Assembly (NCBI GenBank): GCA_937967705.1
Contig: CALCJG010000248.1
Location: 1 to 16,144 of the forward strand
Reading direction: 5' to 3'
Length of the DNA: 16,144 bases
Source of the DNA: an uncultured Spirochaetia bacterium
GTDB taxonomy: Bacteria; Spirochaetota; UBA4802; JAGODF01
This document shows, in pieces, positions 7,017-15,183 of the stretch. Both the position numbers and the translations under genes were made by a program. Position 1 is the first letter of the stretch. The number at the start of each line of letters is the position of its first letter. Under the pieces are notes generated by a model. That model did no database searches. It had not been told where the DNA came from and was given only the letters and a program-made list of their open reading frames with translations.

Positions 7017-7045
7017 TGATTATTTAATGATCAGTAAAAAATCAA
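7017..7045 (-). promoter_or_regulatory. Possible promoter of the five-helix membrane protein gene
   Basis: On the minus strand TTGATT (7045-7040) and TAATCA (7022-7017) are 17 bases apart, about 53 bases ahead of the ATG. Both hexamers deviate from consensus in two or three positions. Confidence 0.3.
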
Positions 7046-7086
7046 GCACTATTTGGTTTTTTTCCTGGAAAGACCCCGGATAAGGC

Positions 7087-7704
7087 CTATTTCTTGATTA
7101 AAACCTTCCTTCCCTGGACTTTTAACCGGTCGCTGCAGAAGAGACGCACGGATTCCGGGAGTATCAGATGTTCTTCTCTGAGAATTCGGGCAGCCAGGGT
7201 ATCCTCCGTGTCCTCCGGCAGGACCGGAACAGCGGCCTGGAGTATGATGGGACCGGTATCCGTACCCTCGTCGATGAAATGGGAGGTGCAGCCGGCTATC
7301 TTGACTCCGTAATCGAAGGCCTGTTTCTGGGCATGCACGCCGGGAAAGGACGGCAGGAGGGCGGGGTGGATGTTGATGATCCGATGCCGGTACTCCCGGA
7401 CAAAAAGAGGTGTAAGGACCCTCATATATCCTGCTGCGACGATAAGGTCGGTCTTGGCCTTTTTCAGCAGGCGTATCATCTCCCGCTCATGTTCCTCCCG
7501 GCTGCCGTGGCTCTTTGGATCTACATGGTGGGCGGTAATGCCGTAGTCCCGGGCTATATCGAAAGCCCCCACACCGGCCTTGTCGGATATGAGAATCCCG
7601 AACCGGGCGTTGAGGGAGCCCTTTTTGATCTCTTCGGCTACGGCCTTGAAGTTTGAGCCCCTTCCCGAGACGAGAAAGGACACCACCCTTTTTCCCATGA
7701 TCAC
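7087..7704 (-). CDS. purN: Phosphoribosylglycinamide formyltransferase
   Basis: PurN transfers the formyl group of 10-formyltetrahydrofolate to GAR in step three of purine synthesis; it is cytoplasmic. The 205-residue protein carries the phosphate-binding SGRGSNF near the N-terminus (residues 13-19), the folate-site AGYMRVL (91-97), the NIHPALLPSFPG signature with catalytic Asn111 and His113, and GTDTGPII with Asp149. These equal the E. coli Asn106, His108 and Asp144. The GTG at 7704 is preferred over the ATG two codons later because AGGAGG sits 5 bases upstream of it; it overlaps the ubiB stop by four bases (GTGA), so translation is probably coupled. It is last in an operon with a phasin-like gene and ubiB; no other purine gene is near. 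Confidence 0.96.
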   Translation of the reverse strand: MIMGKRVVSFLVSGRGSNFKAVAEEIKKGSLNARFGILISDKAGVGAFDIARDYGITAHHVDPKSHGSREEHEREMIRLLKKAKTDLIVAAGYMRVLTPLFVREYRHRIINIHPALLPSFPGVHAQKQAFDYGVKIAGCTSHFIDEGTDTGPIILQAAVPVLPEDTEDTLAARILREEHLILPESVRLFCSDRLKVQGRKVLIKK

Positions 7705-9389
7705 AGTTTCCTCCTAGTAATGATATAGATGAGAAGTCCGAACCCTAAAAGCCCCGCGCTGATGAAGCCTCCAATCCCGATAACCGGTACCCCCTGCCAT
7801 TTGGGGGGTATCCCGGAGAGGACGATCAGCGAGGATCCGATGATGAGCGCGGCCAGAACGATGGCGAAGACCAGCCGATTGCTGATGATGTCATGCCGTT
7901 GTATCATCGTCTCTAGTCCCTTGTGTTCAAAGATGATCTTTATCCTGCCCTTCTTTATCTGGTCAAGGATTTCTCGCAGATCTCCGGGGAATTCTTTGAT
8001 CAACGCCCCGGCATCGGCAGCCGAAAGGAAAAGGTCCTTGAGGGTGCGGAGGGGATTGAGCTGTTCCCTTATAAGGGAGCGGGCAAAAGGCTCCATGTAC
8101 TCCACCATGTTGAAATCCGGGTCCAGTTTTCGGGCGGTCCCCTCCATGGTGATCAGGGCTTTGAGAAGCAGGAAAAAAGCCGGGGATATGCGGAGCCGGA
8201 AGGTGATGACCGTGCCGATGAGATCGGAGAGCATCCCGGTCATGTCGAGTTTCTTAAGAGGCAGGTAACTGTAGCGGTCCAGGAGCTCCGAGACCTGTAC
8301 CTCCAACTGTTCGGAATTTTCAATTCGGCCTCCTTCGGTCAGGACCTGCAGGCCCCGCACTATGCGCCGGGGGTCTCTTTCCACGGTGCCGATAATCATG
8401 GAGGAGAGGGTTTCCCGGTAGCGTGAGGGCAGGGTTCCCATCATGCCGAAATCGAGGAAACAGATGACGTTTTCCTCCAGGATCAGGATGTTGCCCGGAT
8501 GAGGGTCGGCATGGAAGAAACCGTGTTCGAAAACCTGTTTCAACACCATCTCCGAACCCCTGCGTGCTATGAGACGTGTATCCCATTCCCCGGGGCCCTC
8601 TCTGATGATCCCGGAAAGCTTGGTCCCCTCCACATATTCCATGGTGAGCACCCTTCTGGCGGAGAGTTCCCGGTAGACCTGGGGAACGTAGACCGTGGAG
8701 TCCCGGAGGAAGTTTTCCCGGAAACGCTGTATATGTACGGCCTCCAGGTTGAAGTCGATCTCCTTTCGGATAGTGCGGTCAAACTCCTGGACGATGCCCA
8801 CGGGATTGAGTATGTTCATCCCTTCGATGTACTTTTCCGCGAGGAGGGCCAGATTGAGCATGATTTCAAGGTCGATCTCGATGAGGCGCCCGATGCCCGG
8901 GCGTTGGACCTTGACGGCCACGATGTCCCCTTCCGCAAGCACGGCACGGTGTACCTGGGCAATGGAGGCCGTCGCCAGGGGCGTCTCGTCGAATCCGGTA
9001 AAGATTTCTGCAACCGGTTCTCCCAGTTCTTCCCTGATCAGCTGACGCGCCTCGGCGGCGGAAAAGGGGGGCACGGAGTCCTGAAGCTTTTCCAATTCAG
9101 TGATGAGCTCTGCGGGAAGGAGATCGGGCCGGTTGCTCATAATCTGCCCGAATTTGATGAAGGCGGGTCCCAGCTCTTCCAGAACGCAGCGCATTCTTTC
9201 CCAGCGCGTGAGGGTGGCCCTCTCTCCCTCATGGCGGTCGAGGATTTTACGTCCTATATCCAGGTATTTATCCAAGCGACCGGCGACTACCATATCCCCG
9301 AAGCCATGTTTTACCAGGACGGTGAGTATCTCCCGGTAACGGTTGATATGCCGGTAACCCCGCCCGATACTGCCGATCCCCCGGATCAA
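7701..9389 (-). CDS. ubiB: UbiB/ABC1/ADCK-family atypical kinase
   Basis: A 562-residue member of the UbiB (AarF/ABC1) protein-kinase-like family, linked to ubiquinone biosynthesis or isoprenoid lipid handling. The diagnostic KFGQ (79-82) of the KxGQ motif, PLATASIAQVH in the Ala-rich loop (137-147), VAVKVQRP with the nucleotide-site Lys160, KEIDF (209-213), HADPHPGN (293-300) and DFG (313-315) are all present. The C-terminal end has two hydrophobic helices (about 505-525 and 535-558) separated by a short loop, the usual membrane anchor. The only start giving the full N-terminus is TTG at 9389, four bases past the phasin-like stop, with a weak ribosome site; the next Met would cut into the conserved RYREIL region. 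Overlaps purN. No ubiE or other ubi gene is seen, so the symbol marks family rather than proven pathway. Confidence 0.92.
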   Translation of the reverse strand: MIRGIGSIGRGYRHINRYREILTVLVKHGFGDMVVAGRLDKYLDIGRKILDRHEGERATLTRWERMRCVLEELGPAFIKFGQIMSNRPDLLPAELITELEKLQDSVPPFSAAEARQLIREELGEPVAEIFTGFDETPLATASIAQVHRAVLAEGDIVAVKVQRPGIGRLIEIDLEIMLNLALLAEKYIEGMNILNPVGIVQEFDRTIRKEIDFNLEAVHIQRFRENFLRDSTVYVPQVYRELSARRVLTMEYVEGTKLSGIIREGPGEWDTRLIARRGSEMVLKQVFEHGFFHADPHPGNILILEENVICFLDFGMMGTLPSRYRETLSSMIIGTVERDPRRIVRGLQVLTEGGRIENSEQLEVQVSELLDRYSYLPLKKLDMTGMLSDLIGTVITFRLRISPAFFLLLKALITMEGTARKLDPDFNMVEYMEPFARSLIREQLNPLRTLKDLFLSAADAGALIKEFPGDLREILDQIKKGRIKIIFEHKGLETMIQRHDIISNRLVFAIVLAALIIGSSLIVLSGIPPKWQGVPVIGIGGFISAGLLGFGLLIYIITRRKL

Positions 9390-9393
9390 GGAA

Positions 9394-9699
9394 TCAGCCC
9401 TGCCGGTTCCTCAGCTGCTCCTCCAGTTCGGCGATCTTTTTCTTGAGGTCCTCCACTTCCGTCTTGCTGGGAATTTCCAGCTTGCCCAGGGCCTTCTGCA
9501 CCAGCCCGGAGACCTGCTCCTCCAGTTTGACCTTGGTCTCCTCGGACTGCTTCACGAAATCCTGAACGAACTTCTTCCCTTCCTCCTCGGCCAGTTTGGC
9601 CTCCTCCGCGAACTTCTTGGCCCATTCCTCGATCTTATCCTTGCTCATGGCCGCAATACCCACACCGGTAAGCATGGCCTTTTTCAGAGATTCTATCAT
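9394..9699 (-). CDS. Phasin-family-like coiled-coil protein
   Basis: A 101-residue protein that is predicted almost wholly helical. It starts with a short hydrophobic stretch, MIESLKKAMLTGVGIAAMSK, then a Lys/Glu-rich amphipathic helix and a C-terminal leucine-heptad segment DLKKKIAELEEQL. This pattern matches small proteins annotated as phasin-like or polyhydroxyalkanoate granule-associated, which are often found beside ubiB in diderm bacteria. No PHA synthase is in the window, so granule binding is not shown. ATG at 9699 has AGGAGG eight bases upstream. It is first in the operon with ubiB and purN, with only four bases to the ubiB start. Confidence 0.8.
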   Translation of the reverse strand: MIESLKKAMLTGVGIAAMSKDKIEEWAKKFAEEAKLAEEEGKKFVQDFVKQSEETKVKLEEQVSGLVQKALGKLEIPSKTEVEDLKKKIAELEEQLRNRQG

Positions 9700-9744
9700 G
9701 GGGAATACCTCCTTTTTTTCTCTCCTGTATTACAGGGTCCTTCT

Positions 9745-9774
9745 TTTGTACAGGTTTTGAAGGTCTCTTGTCAA
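9745..9774 (-). promoter_or_regulatory. Possible promoter of the phasin-like/ubiB/purN operon
   Basis: On the minus strand a perfect TTGACA (9774-9769) is followed after 18 bases by TACAAA (9750-9745). The implied start lies some 35-40 bases ahead of the phasin-like ATG. The -35 is strong and the -10 is a 4 of 6 match. Confidence 0.4.
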
Positions 9775-9812
9775 TCATAGTTTTTTTATCAGGAGGTGTC
9801 GGGATAATTTTA

Positions 9813-9826
9813 TCAAGTTTACTTGA
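9813..9826. promoter_or_regulatory. Palindrome overlapping the -35 box, possible operator
   Basis: TCAAGT and ACTTGA are exact complements around TT. The right half contains the first four bases of the TTGACA -35 box of the WD40-caspase operon, so a dimeric regulator bound here would block the promoter. The site lies in the divergent region shared with the phasin-like/ubiB/purN operon. Confidence 0.35.
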
Positions 9827-9851
9827 CATAATGCATAAAATGCCAATGATA
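9823..9851 (+). promoter_or_regulatory. Promoter of the WD40-caspase lipoprotein operon
   Basis: A perfect TTGACA (9823-9828) and AATGAT (9846-9851, 4 of 6 match) are 17 bases apart. Transcription would start near 9858, giving a leader of about 28 bases that carries the ribosome site GGAAGGA before the ATG at 9886. Confidence 0.5.
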
Positions 9852-9885
9852 GTTCGAAACTTTTTTTATTGTTGCGGAAGGAAAT

Positions 9886-12800
9886 ATGAAATCTACGGAT
9901 ATCCCACAATGCTTTTTGATCGTATTATGCCTCCTGGGGGCCTGTAAATCAGCTCAGACAACGGGCTTTGATATGGGTATACAGAAGGGACACACCGCCC
10001 GTATCGACAAACTGGTTCTCAGTCCCGACGGTTCCCTCATCGCTACCGGATCAACCGCCGACAGTATCGTGAAGATCTGGACGGGGGACTGCCGCCTTAT
10101 CCGGACGGTCAAGGTTGATGCGCGGCTGAAACATATCACCTTCAGCCCCAACGGGGAGAAATTTGTCTGCGTATCCGCGGGATATACCCACTTTACGGTC
10201 TCCGCCTGGAATCTTCGGGGGGAGCTTCTGGGAACCATACGAGAAGAGGTGGACCGCACATTCGAACTGAGCGGCGAGGTGGCCTTCGGTGCGGGAGACC
10301 GTATTGCCGTAGCCACGGAGAGGGAGATTAAGATTTTCTCCCTTCAGGGGAAACTGCTGAAAACGGTCCATTACGGGAAAATGAACTTCGTACGCGTCTA
10401 TGCCCTGGAGGGGGGGACAGTCCTGGCCGGCGAACTCTATACCTCCGATCTGGCCGCCACCGCCTTCTGGAACTTCGAAGGAAAATTTCTGAGAAAACTG
10501 GTCACCCGCAATCCCCTGATTCCCTTCGGGAAACATCTGGCCGCCTATATCATACCGGCCAGGCCCTGTTATGTCTGTGACAAGAAGGGGAGGAAAAAAA
10601 GCCTGCCTCCACAAATCCCCTATATAGAGGTGTATGACCCGATTACCGGCGCTCGGATCAACCGGATAAAGCTACCGGCGGAAATAGCCGGCATAGATCT
10701 GCCTCAAAGGGCGTGCTTCAGCCCGGACGGCAGGTTCTTCGCCGTGCGGATACCCTCGGGAACGATTGCTCTCTATGGCTATGACGGCCATGGACTGGGA
10801 TTGATAAAATCCCTGGAAGCTCGGGGTTCCGTATCCGATCTGTCTTTCAGTGCCCACAGCGGATTCCTGGCCCTTGTCATTCACGAGGGGGGGATATCCC
10901 GCCTGGAGACCCGGGACATTCAGAGCGGCGGTGTCATCAGCTATTCCCCTCCACCCTTCGGCAACAGGCCGCGCTGCCTTTCCCTGAGCGGTAACGGGCG
11001 GGTCATAGCCCAGGTCGGGCAGAGGGACTTGGATATCTGGAGCCTCAGCAGGGGGAAACATCTCTTTGCTGTTCCCCTGGAGGATTCCGACGGTTACGAC
11101 AGAACGGCGTTGAATACGGAAGGGAGCATCCTGGCCTGCACCTCCCGGAAGGGGATCAGGCTCTACAACGCTCGGGGTGAACCTGTGAAAATTCTGACCT
11201 ATCCCCCTCTCTGGAAAAAGGGCTTCTATCCCTCCGGGGGTCTTTTCTTCAGCGCTGACGGCAAGGGGCTTATCCTTCACGGGTCCGGGCGCAGGGGGGA
11301 TTTGCTGGTTTTCTGGGATCTCGCAGGAAAGAGCCGTCATCTCCTTCTGGAAGGGAGGGTTTACCTGAACGCCGGGGGGAATCGGATCACGGTAGTCCGG
11401 GGGGATGAGGTCAGCGTGGCGGACATCTCCGGCAGGGTCGTCAAAAAGTTTCGCATAACGGGTGATCGCAAGGCCCTCGCCGTCAGCGGCGATGGCAGGA
11501 GAATAGCTACCGCTTCCGCTGATCCGGTGGTGCGGGTATGGGATGATACGGGGAGGCTTCTCCATACCATTGAGGGGCCGCGTTATGAGGGTGCCAAACG
11601 CATGAGGGTGCGAGACCTCGTTTTCAGCCCCAACGGGAAGTTTATCACCCTGCGACTCACCCTGTACCGAAATGACGGGGGCGTTTTAGCCTACAAGTCG
11701 ACCCTCTGGGATGCGGAGGAGGGGGTCTTCATCCGGAAACTGGAGCATCTTGAAAATATCTTCAGTCCTGATTCGGGCTCCATCGTCTCCTATAACGGCA
11801 GGAACCTGCATTACCTGACCTCCTACGGGAGGCCTGTGGGGGCTCCCAGAATCCTGGATGCCCTTCTGGAGAAGGTCTCCTTCACTCCCGACGGGAAGTA
11901 TCTGGCCGCCCTCTGTGACGACATGACCCTGAGAGTCATCAACGTGTCTACGGGAAAAACCCTGGCCTTTCTCTCCGACGGGAGGGAATGGATCATGTAT
12001 ACCCCCAGCGGCTATTTTGACGGTTCCCGGTACGGGGGTTCGCTCCTGGCCATGACAGAGTCGAAAAACGCCGTGGGAGTGGATCAGTTTGCCCTGAGGA
12101 ACAATCGCCCCGATCTGATCCTTCGGGAATTGTCCGTGGACGCCCCGGAGGAGATAGACCGGCTGTATCATCAGCATCTCCGTAGGCTGAAGAAATGGGG
12201 TCTTTCGGAGGAATCGGCGGTCAGGACCGTACGGGCTCCCCTGGTGAGGATTATGGAGATGAAGCAAGACTTTCGGGACAGGGGGGGGAAGTTTGTCGAT
12301 CTCCGCCTGTCTCTCAGGGCGAGAGGCGGCTCTCTCAGATCCTACAACATCTACGTGAACGATGTGGCCCTCTTCGGTTCCGGCGGCCGGAAAATTTCAG
12401 GGAAGGAGATGGATATCCCCGGGCAGAGGGTTGAGCTGACAGCCGGAAGGAACAAGATCGAGGTCACCTGCGTCAGCGACCGTGGCGTGGAATCCCTTCG
12501 GGCATTGACTTATGCCTATTATAAGAAGGAAGCGAAGGGAAATCTCTATTTCCTGGGCTTTGGCGTGTCGCGTTACCGGGACAGCGCCCTGAACCTCAAA
12601 TACGCCGGGAAGGATGTCATGGATATGGCGGAGCTGTTCAGCCGCATGGAAGAACGCTACAACCGGATTATCGTAAAAACCTATGTGGACAGCGAGGTGA
12701 CCCGGGAGAAGATACGCAAAGCCAAAAGCCTTTTCGACGGAGCGGGGGTCGACGACACGGTGGTCCTCTTCATCGCGGGGCACGGCCTGCACGACAACGA

Positions 12801-13380
12801 CAGCGCGCGAACCTATTACTACCTGACCAGCGATGCGGATATCAAGAGGCTTTCGGCAACAGCCGCGGACTTCGACATGATCGAGGATCTGCTGCAGGGC
12901 ATCAGGCCCCGGAAAAAACTCTTCCTCATGGATACCTGCGAGTCCGGCGAGGTGGAGGATGAAAAAAGCGGGATCATCGCTTCGGCAGAGGGCCTGCGGG
13001 GAGTAAGACCCCGGACCAGCCGTGCCCTGAGCATAAAAGTACGGGAGATGCGCGGGGTGCGTATGAGGGCGGTAACCGAGGACCGGGACCGGTTCATCTA
13101 CAACGATCTTCAACGGCGCTCCGGGGCGGTGGTCCTCTCCTCTTCCCGGGGAGGCGAGTTCTCCTACGAGAGCGACAGTTACGCGAACGGCCTTTTTACG
13201 GAGGAGATCATCAACGCCCTGAAAGGTCGGGCGGACAGGAGCCGGGACCGGTTCGTCTCACTCCGGGAGCTGAAGGAATACGTCATCAAGACCGTCCCGA
13301 AGATCAGCGGCAACCGGCAGCATCCCACGGTGGACCGGGACAATCTCTCCGCCGATTGGAAATTCCCGGTTGTGAAATAG
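9886..13380 (+). CDS. WD40-repeat lipoprotein with C-terminal caspase-like peptidase domain
   Basis: A 1164-residue predicted lipoprotein: signal peptide with lipobox LLGAC (lipid-bearing Cys20), then about fourteen WD40-like blades (residues 35 to about 725; e.g. FSPNGEKF, LSPDGSLIATGS, WDDTGRLL), enough for two propellers. The propeller ends with the WIMYTPSGYFDGS segment typical of these proteins. Residues about 750-880 look like a beta-sandwich (YNIYVNDVALFG). From 886 on lies a caspase-like (peptidase C14, COG4249-type) domain: LYFLGFGVSRY, catalytic His966 in FIAGHGLHD, catalytic Cys1018 in LFLMDTCESGE, and the VVLSSSRGGEFSYES and GLFTEEIINAL segments of the small-subunit part. A 50-residue Arg-rich stretch follows the Cys. 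The ATG has GGAAGGA upstream. It heads an operon with a second lipoprotein. Peptidase activity and envelope location are inferred from domains and lipobox; substrate is unknown. Confidence 0.93.
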   Translation: MKSTDIPQCFLIVLCLLGACKSAQTTGFDMGIQKGHTARIDKLVLSPDGSLIATGSTADSIVKIWTGDCRLIRTVKVDARLKHITFSPNGEKFVCVSAGYTHFTVSAWNLRGELLGTIREEVDRTFELSGEVAFGAGDRIAVATEREIKIFSLQGKLLKTVHYGKMNFVRVYALEGGTVLAGELYTSDLAATAFWNFEGKFLRKLVTRNPLIPFGKHLAAYIIPARPCYVCDKKGRKKSLPPQIPYIEVYDPITGARINRIKLPAEIAGIDLPQRACFSPDGRFFAVRIPSGTIALYGYDGHGLGLIKSLEARGSVSDLSFSAHSGFLALVIHEGGISRLETRDIQSGGVISYSPPPFGNRPRCLSLSGNGRVIAQVGQRDLDIWSLSRGKHLFAVPLEDSDGYDRTALNTEGSILACTSRKGIRLYNARGEPVKILTYPPLWKKGFYPSGGLFFSADGKGLILHGSGRRGDLLVFWDLAGKSRHLLLEGRVYLNAGGNRITVVRGDEVSVADISGRVVKKFRITGDRKALAVSGDGRRIATASADPVVRVWDDTGRLLHTIEGPRYEGAKRMRVRDLVFSPNGKFITLRLTLYRNDGGVLAYKSTLWDAEEGVFIRKLEHLENIFSPDSGSIVSYNGRNLHYLTSYGRPVGAPRILDALLEKVSFTPDGKYLAALCDDMTLRVINVSTGKTLAFLSDGREWIMYTPSGYFDGSRYGGSLLAMTESKNAVGVDQFALRNNRPDLILRELSVDAPEEIDRLYHQHLRRLKKWGLSEESAVRTVRAPLVRIMEMKQDFRDRGGKFVDLRLSLRARGGSLRSYNIYVNDVALFGSGGRKISGKEMDIPGQRVELTAGRNKIEVTCVSDRGVESLRALTYAYYKKEAKGNLYFLGFGVSRYRDSALNLKYAGKDVMDMAELFSRMEERYNRIIVKTYVDSEVTREKIRKAKSLFDGAGVDDTVVLFIAGHGLHDNDSARTYYYLTSDADIKRLSATAADFDMIEDLLQGIRPRKKLFLMDTCESGEVEDEKSGIIASAEGLRGVRPRTSRALSIKVREMRGVRMRAVTEDRDRFIYNDLQRRSGAVVLSSSRGGEFSYESDSYANGLFTEEIINALKGRADRSRDRFVSLRELKEYVIKTVPKISGNRQHPTVDRDNLSADWKFPVVK

Positions 13381-13408
13381 AGATAAAAAATTGTCATTGG
13401 AGATATTC

Positions 13409-14509
13409 ATGAAACTGTTTAAACAATTGAGCGTTGTGATACTCTGCCTTGCCGGGATTTTTTCCCTCTCCTGCAAGAGTTCCTTCATCGGGGGCGGTGC
13501 CGTCAGCGGCGCCTCCTGGAATCTCAAACGGGCCGAACCGGGTCAGGAGATCATCCTTTCAGTACGGGCCAAAAAATCGGTGCGCTACGTGACCTTCACC
13601 GTATGGGAGGTAGGGGTCGGAGGGCAGAAGGACCGGAAGGTGCTGACCCATAAGCGGATCAACGACGGTGGAAAGGCGGAGATGGAGTGGCGCTATTCCT
13701 GTCCGCGCAACCGTAACCTGTGCCCCAAAACAATTCCGCGGTACTATTTTACCGCCGCATCGGACAATCCCCCTTACACCACGAAAAGCGGGGAGATCAT
13801 CATCGCCGAGAAGATCAACATGAAGATGGTGAGCGGTTTCGGCGGGTTCGGGATCTCCGACGGCATCTATTTCGTCCTGGAGGCCAGGGACGGCAGCGGG
13901 CGTGTGATACACCGGCTCAAGGGGGTGACCAACGAGAAGGGAAAGATCCCGGACGTCAAGCTGATCCCCTGTGGGGACTACAGGGTTTTCCTGGTGATGA
14001 ACGAAAACGAGTACAAGGGCCGAGAACGGGAGTGGAAAAACTTTACCGAGGAGTGGGGGGACAACCTCGTGGAATGGCAGAAGCTGAGATGGGCGAATCT
14101 GCCGAAAGTAGAGAAAAAGGAGAGGGCTGCGTACAGCGGCAAGAGGGATGTGCGGTCGGGGAAGATCAAGGTTTACATGCTCAACCGGGGCGACACGGTA
14201 CGGATGAAACTGGAGACCAGCGGTATACTCAGGAAGGATTGGGACCGAGTCCAGGCCCGCAAGAAAAGGGAGGCTCTAAGGCGCTCCCGGAACAAGATCG
14301 ATCCGGAATGCGAGAAGCCGGAGGTGCAAAAAACGGTTCTGGAGGAGGTTACCTTCAAACTTCAGGTCAATCCGGACAGCTATTCCCATCTGCAGTCGAT
14401 GGGATGCAAGGAACTGGGGAAAAAATACATGAACCCTCCCTGCTACAACTGGCGCACCATCTTTGCCTACATTGACGGGCGCTGGGTGATGGTGGACACC
14501 TACAAATGA
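13409..14509 (+). CDS. Cysteine-containing lipoprotein of unknown function, partner gene of the WD40-caspase
   Basis: I do not recognise a family. The 366-residue product begins with a signal peptide and lipobox FSLSC (lipid-bearing Cys22). I chose ATG at 13409 (GGAG seven bases upstream) over an in-frame TTG at 13391. The mature protein starts with a likely Ig-like strand region (GQEIILSVRAKKSVRYVTFTVWEV), then a second beta-rich unit around IYFVLEARDGSGRVIHRLKGVTNE, a polar helix rich in Trp, Lys and Glu (EWKNFTEEW), and a basic segment before the closing YIDGRWVMVDTYK. Six further cysteines, including SC(6 residues)C at 98 and 105 and two near the C-terminus, suggest disulfides outside the cytoplasm. 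It starts 28 bases after the caspase gene stop, with no terminator between, so the two are probably co-transcribed. It overlaps the converging hydrolase gene by 10 bases. Confidence 0.85.
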   Translation: MKLFKQLSVVILCLAGIFSLSCKSSFIGGGAVSGASWNLKRAEPGQEIILSVRAKKSVRYVTFTVWEVGVGGQKDRKVLTHKRINDGGKAEMEWRYSCPRNRNLCPKTIPRYYFTAASDNPPYTTKSGEIIIAEKINMKMVSGFGGFGISDGIYFVLEARDGSGRVIHRLKGVTNEKGKIPDVKLIPCGDYRVFLVMNENEYKGREREWKNFTEEWGDNLVEWQKLRWANLPKVEKKERAAYSGKRDVRSGKIKVYMLNRGDTVRMKLETSGILRKDWDRVQARKKREALRRSRNKIDPECEKPEVQKTVLEEVTFKLQVNPDSYSHLQSMGCKELGKKYMNPPCYNWRTIFAYIDGRWVMVDTYK

Positions 14510-15069
14510 TGTTTTCCTTTTTTCTTTTCGTGCGATAGAACCTTTCTGATACGCCGGGCCAGGAACAGTATTCCGATGAGGAGGAGCGCAGGAAGATAGA
14601 TCCAGCGGGCCTCGCTGAATATGACCCGGCGGCCCCATTCCCCGAAAAACGCCTCAATCCCCAGGGGGGAGACCTGTATGGGTCTCCACGGGAGAAAATA
14701 GCGCTGATTGCTGAAGGGGCTGAATAGGGCCACTCCCAGCCCGCCGCTGGTAAGCGCATCCAGAAGGGGGTGGGTAAGGGCCGAGAGGAACAATGCCAGG
14801 AAGAGACGCCGTCTTTCGGGCATCGTCTGAAGGCTGATCAGGAATCGGTACAGGATAAAAGAGGCCAGGACCGCGAAGATCAGGGAGTGCGAGAAGCCTC
14901 GATGTCCCAGGGGATGGGCGTAGGGGATGCCCAGGGTAAACGCAAGGACGTCCAGATCGGGCAGGAGGGCAAGCCCCAGGATGCAGGACCAGTAGAGAAA
15001 TCCCCTGCTGCCCGGATAGCTGTACCCAGCAGCGGCTCCCGCAGCCAGATGTCCCAGGGCAGAGGGCAT
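14500..15069 (-). CDS. YdjM-type membrane-bound metal-dependent hydrolase
   Basis: A 189-residue polytopic membrane protein of the YdjM/YfhO-like family (predicted metal-dependent hydrolases, LexA-regulated in E. coli). Putative metal ligands are arranged as in the family: His7 in LGHLAAG, LLPDLDVL with Asp38 and Asp40, HRGFSHS with His56 and His61, and LTHPLLDALTSGG with His100 and Asp104. Hydrophobic segments cover about residues 24-46, 63-80, 89-103 and 155-172. ATG at 15069 has AGGAGG seven bases upstream. It is divergent from the methyltransferase and converges with the cysteine lipoprotein. I see no SOS box upstream, so LexA control cannot be claimed. Enzymatic substrate is unknown. Confidence 0.88.
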   Translation of the reverse strand: MPSALGHLAAGAAAGYSYPGSRGFLYWSCILGLALLPDLDVLAFTLGIPYAHPLGHRGFSHSLIFAVLASFILYRFLISLQTMPERRRLFLALFLSALTHPLLDALTSGGLGVALFSPFSNQRYFLPWRPIQVSPLGIEAFFGEWGRRVIFSEARWIYLPALLLIGILFLARRIRKVLSHEKKKGKHHL

Positions 15070-15183
15070 GACATTTCCTCCTTTATATCATCTCCGGTCC
15101 CAGTTAATCCGCTCCCTCGTCCCCAGCAACCCTTTTTCCTCTTTTATCTCAACCGGGGCGGACGGTGTGCCGACAATAGGGAT

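Noticed and set aside
8499..9446. 315-codon plus-strand frame opposite ubiB
   Set aside because: Antisense shadow of a gene with all UbiB motifs; the product has no recognisable pattern.
9635..9829. 64-codon minus-strand frame overlapping the start of the phasin-like gene
   Set aside because: It has no ribosome site, runs through the clear promoter and ribosome site of the phasin-like gene, and then reads that gene out of frame.
10672..11565. 297-codon minus-strand frame opposite the WD40 region
   Set aside because: Proline-rich shadow product; the plus strand carries clear WD40 repeats.
14770..15183. Upstream extension of the methyltransferase frame
   Set aside because: It would run antisense through the YdjM-type gene; conserved methyltransferase sequence begins only after the ATG at 15184.
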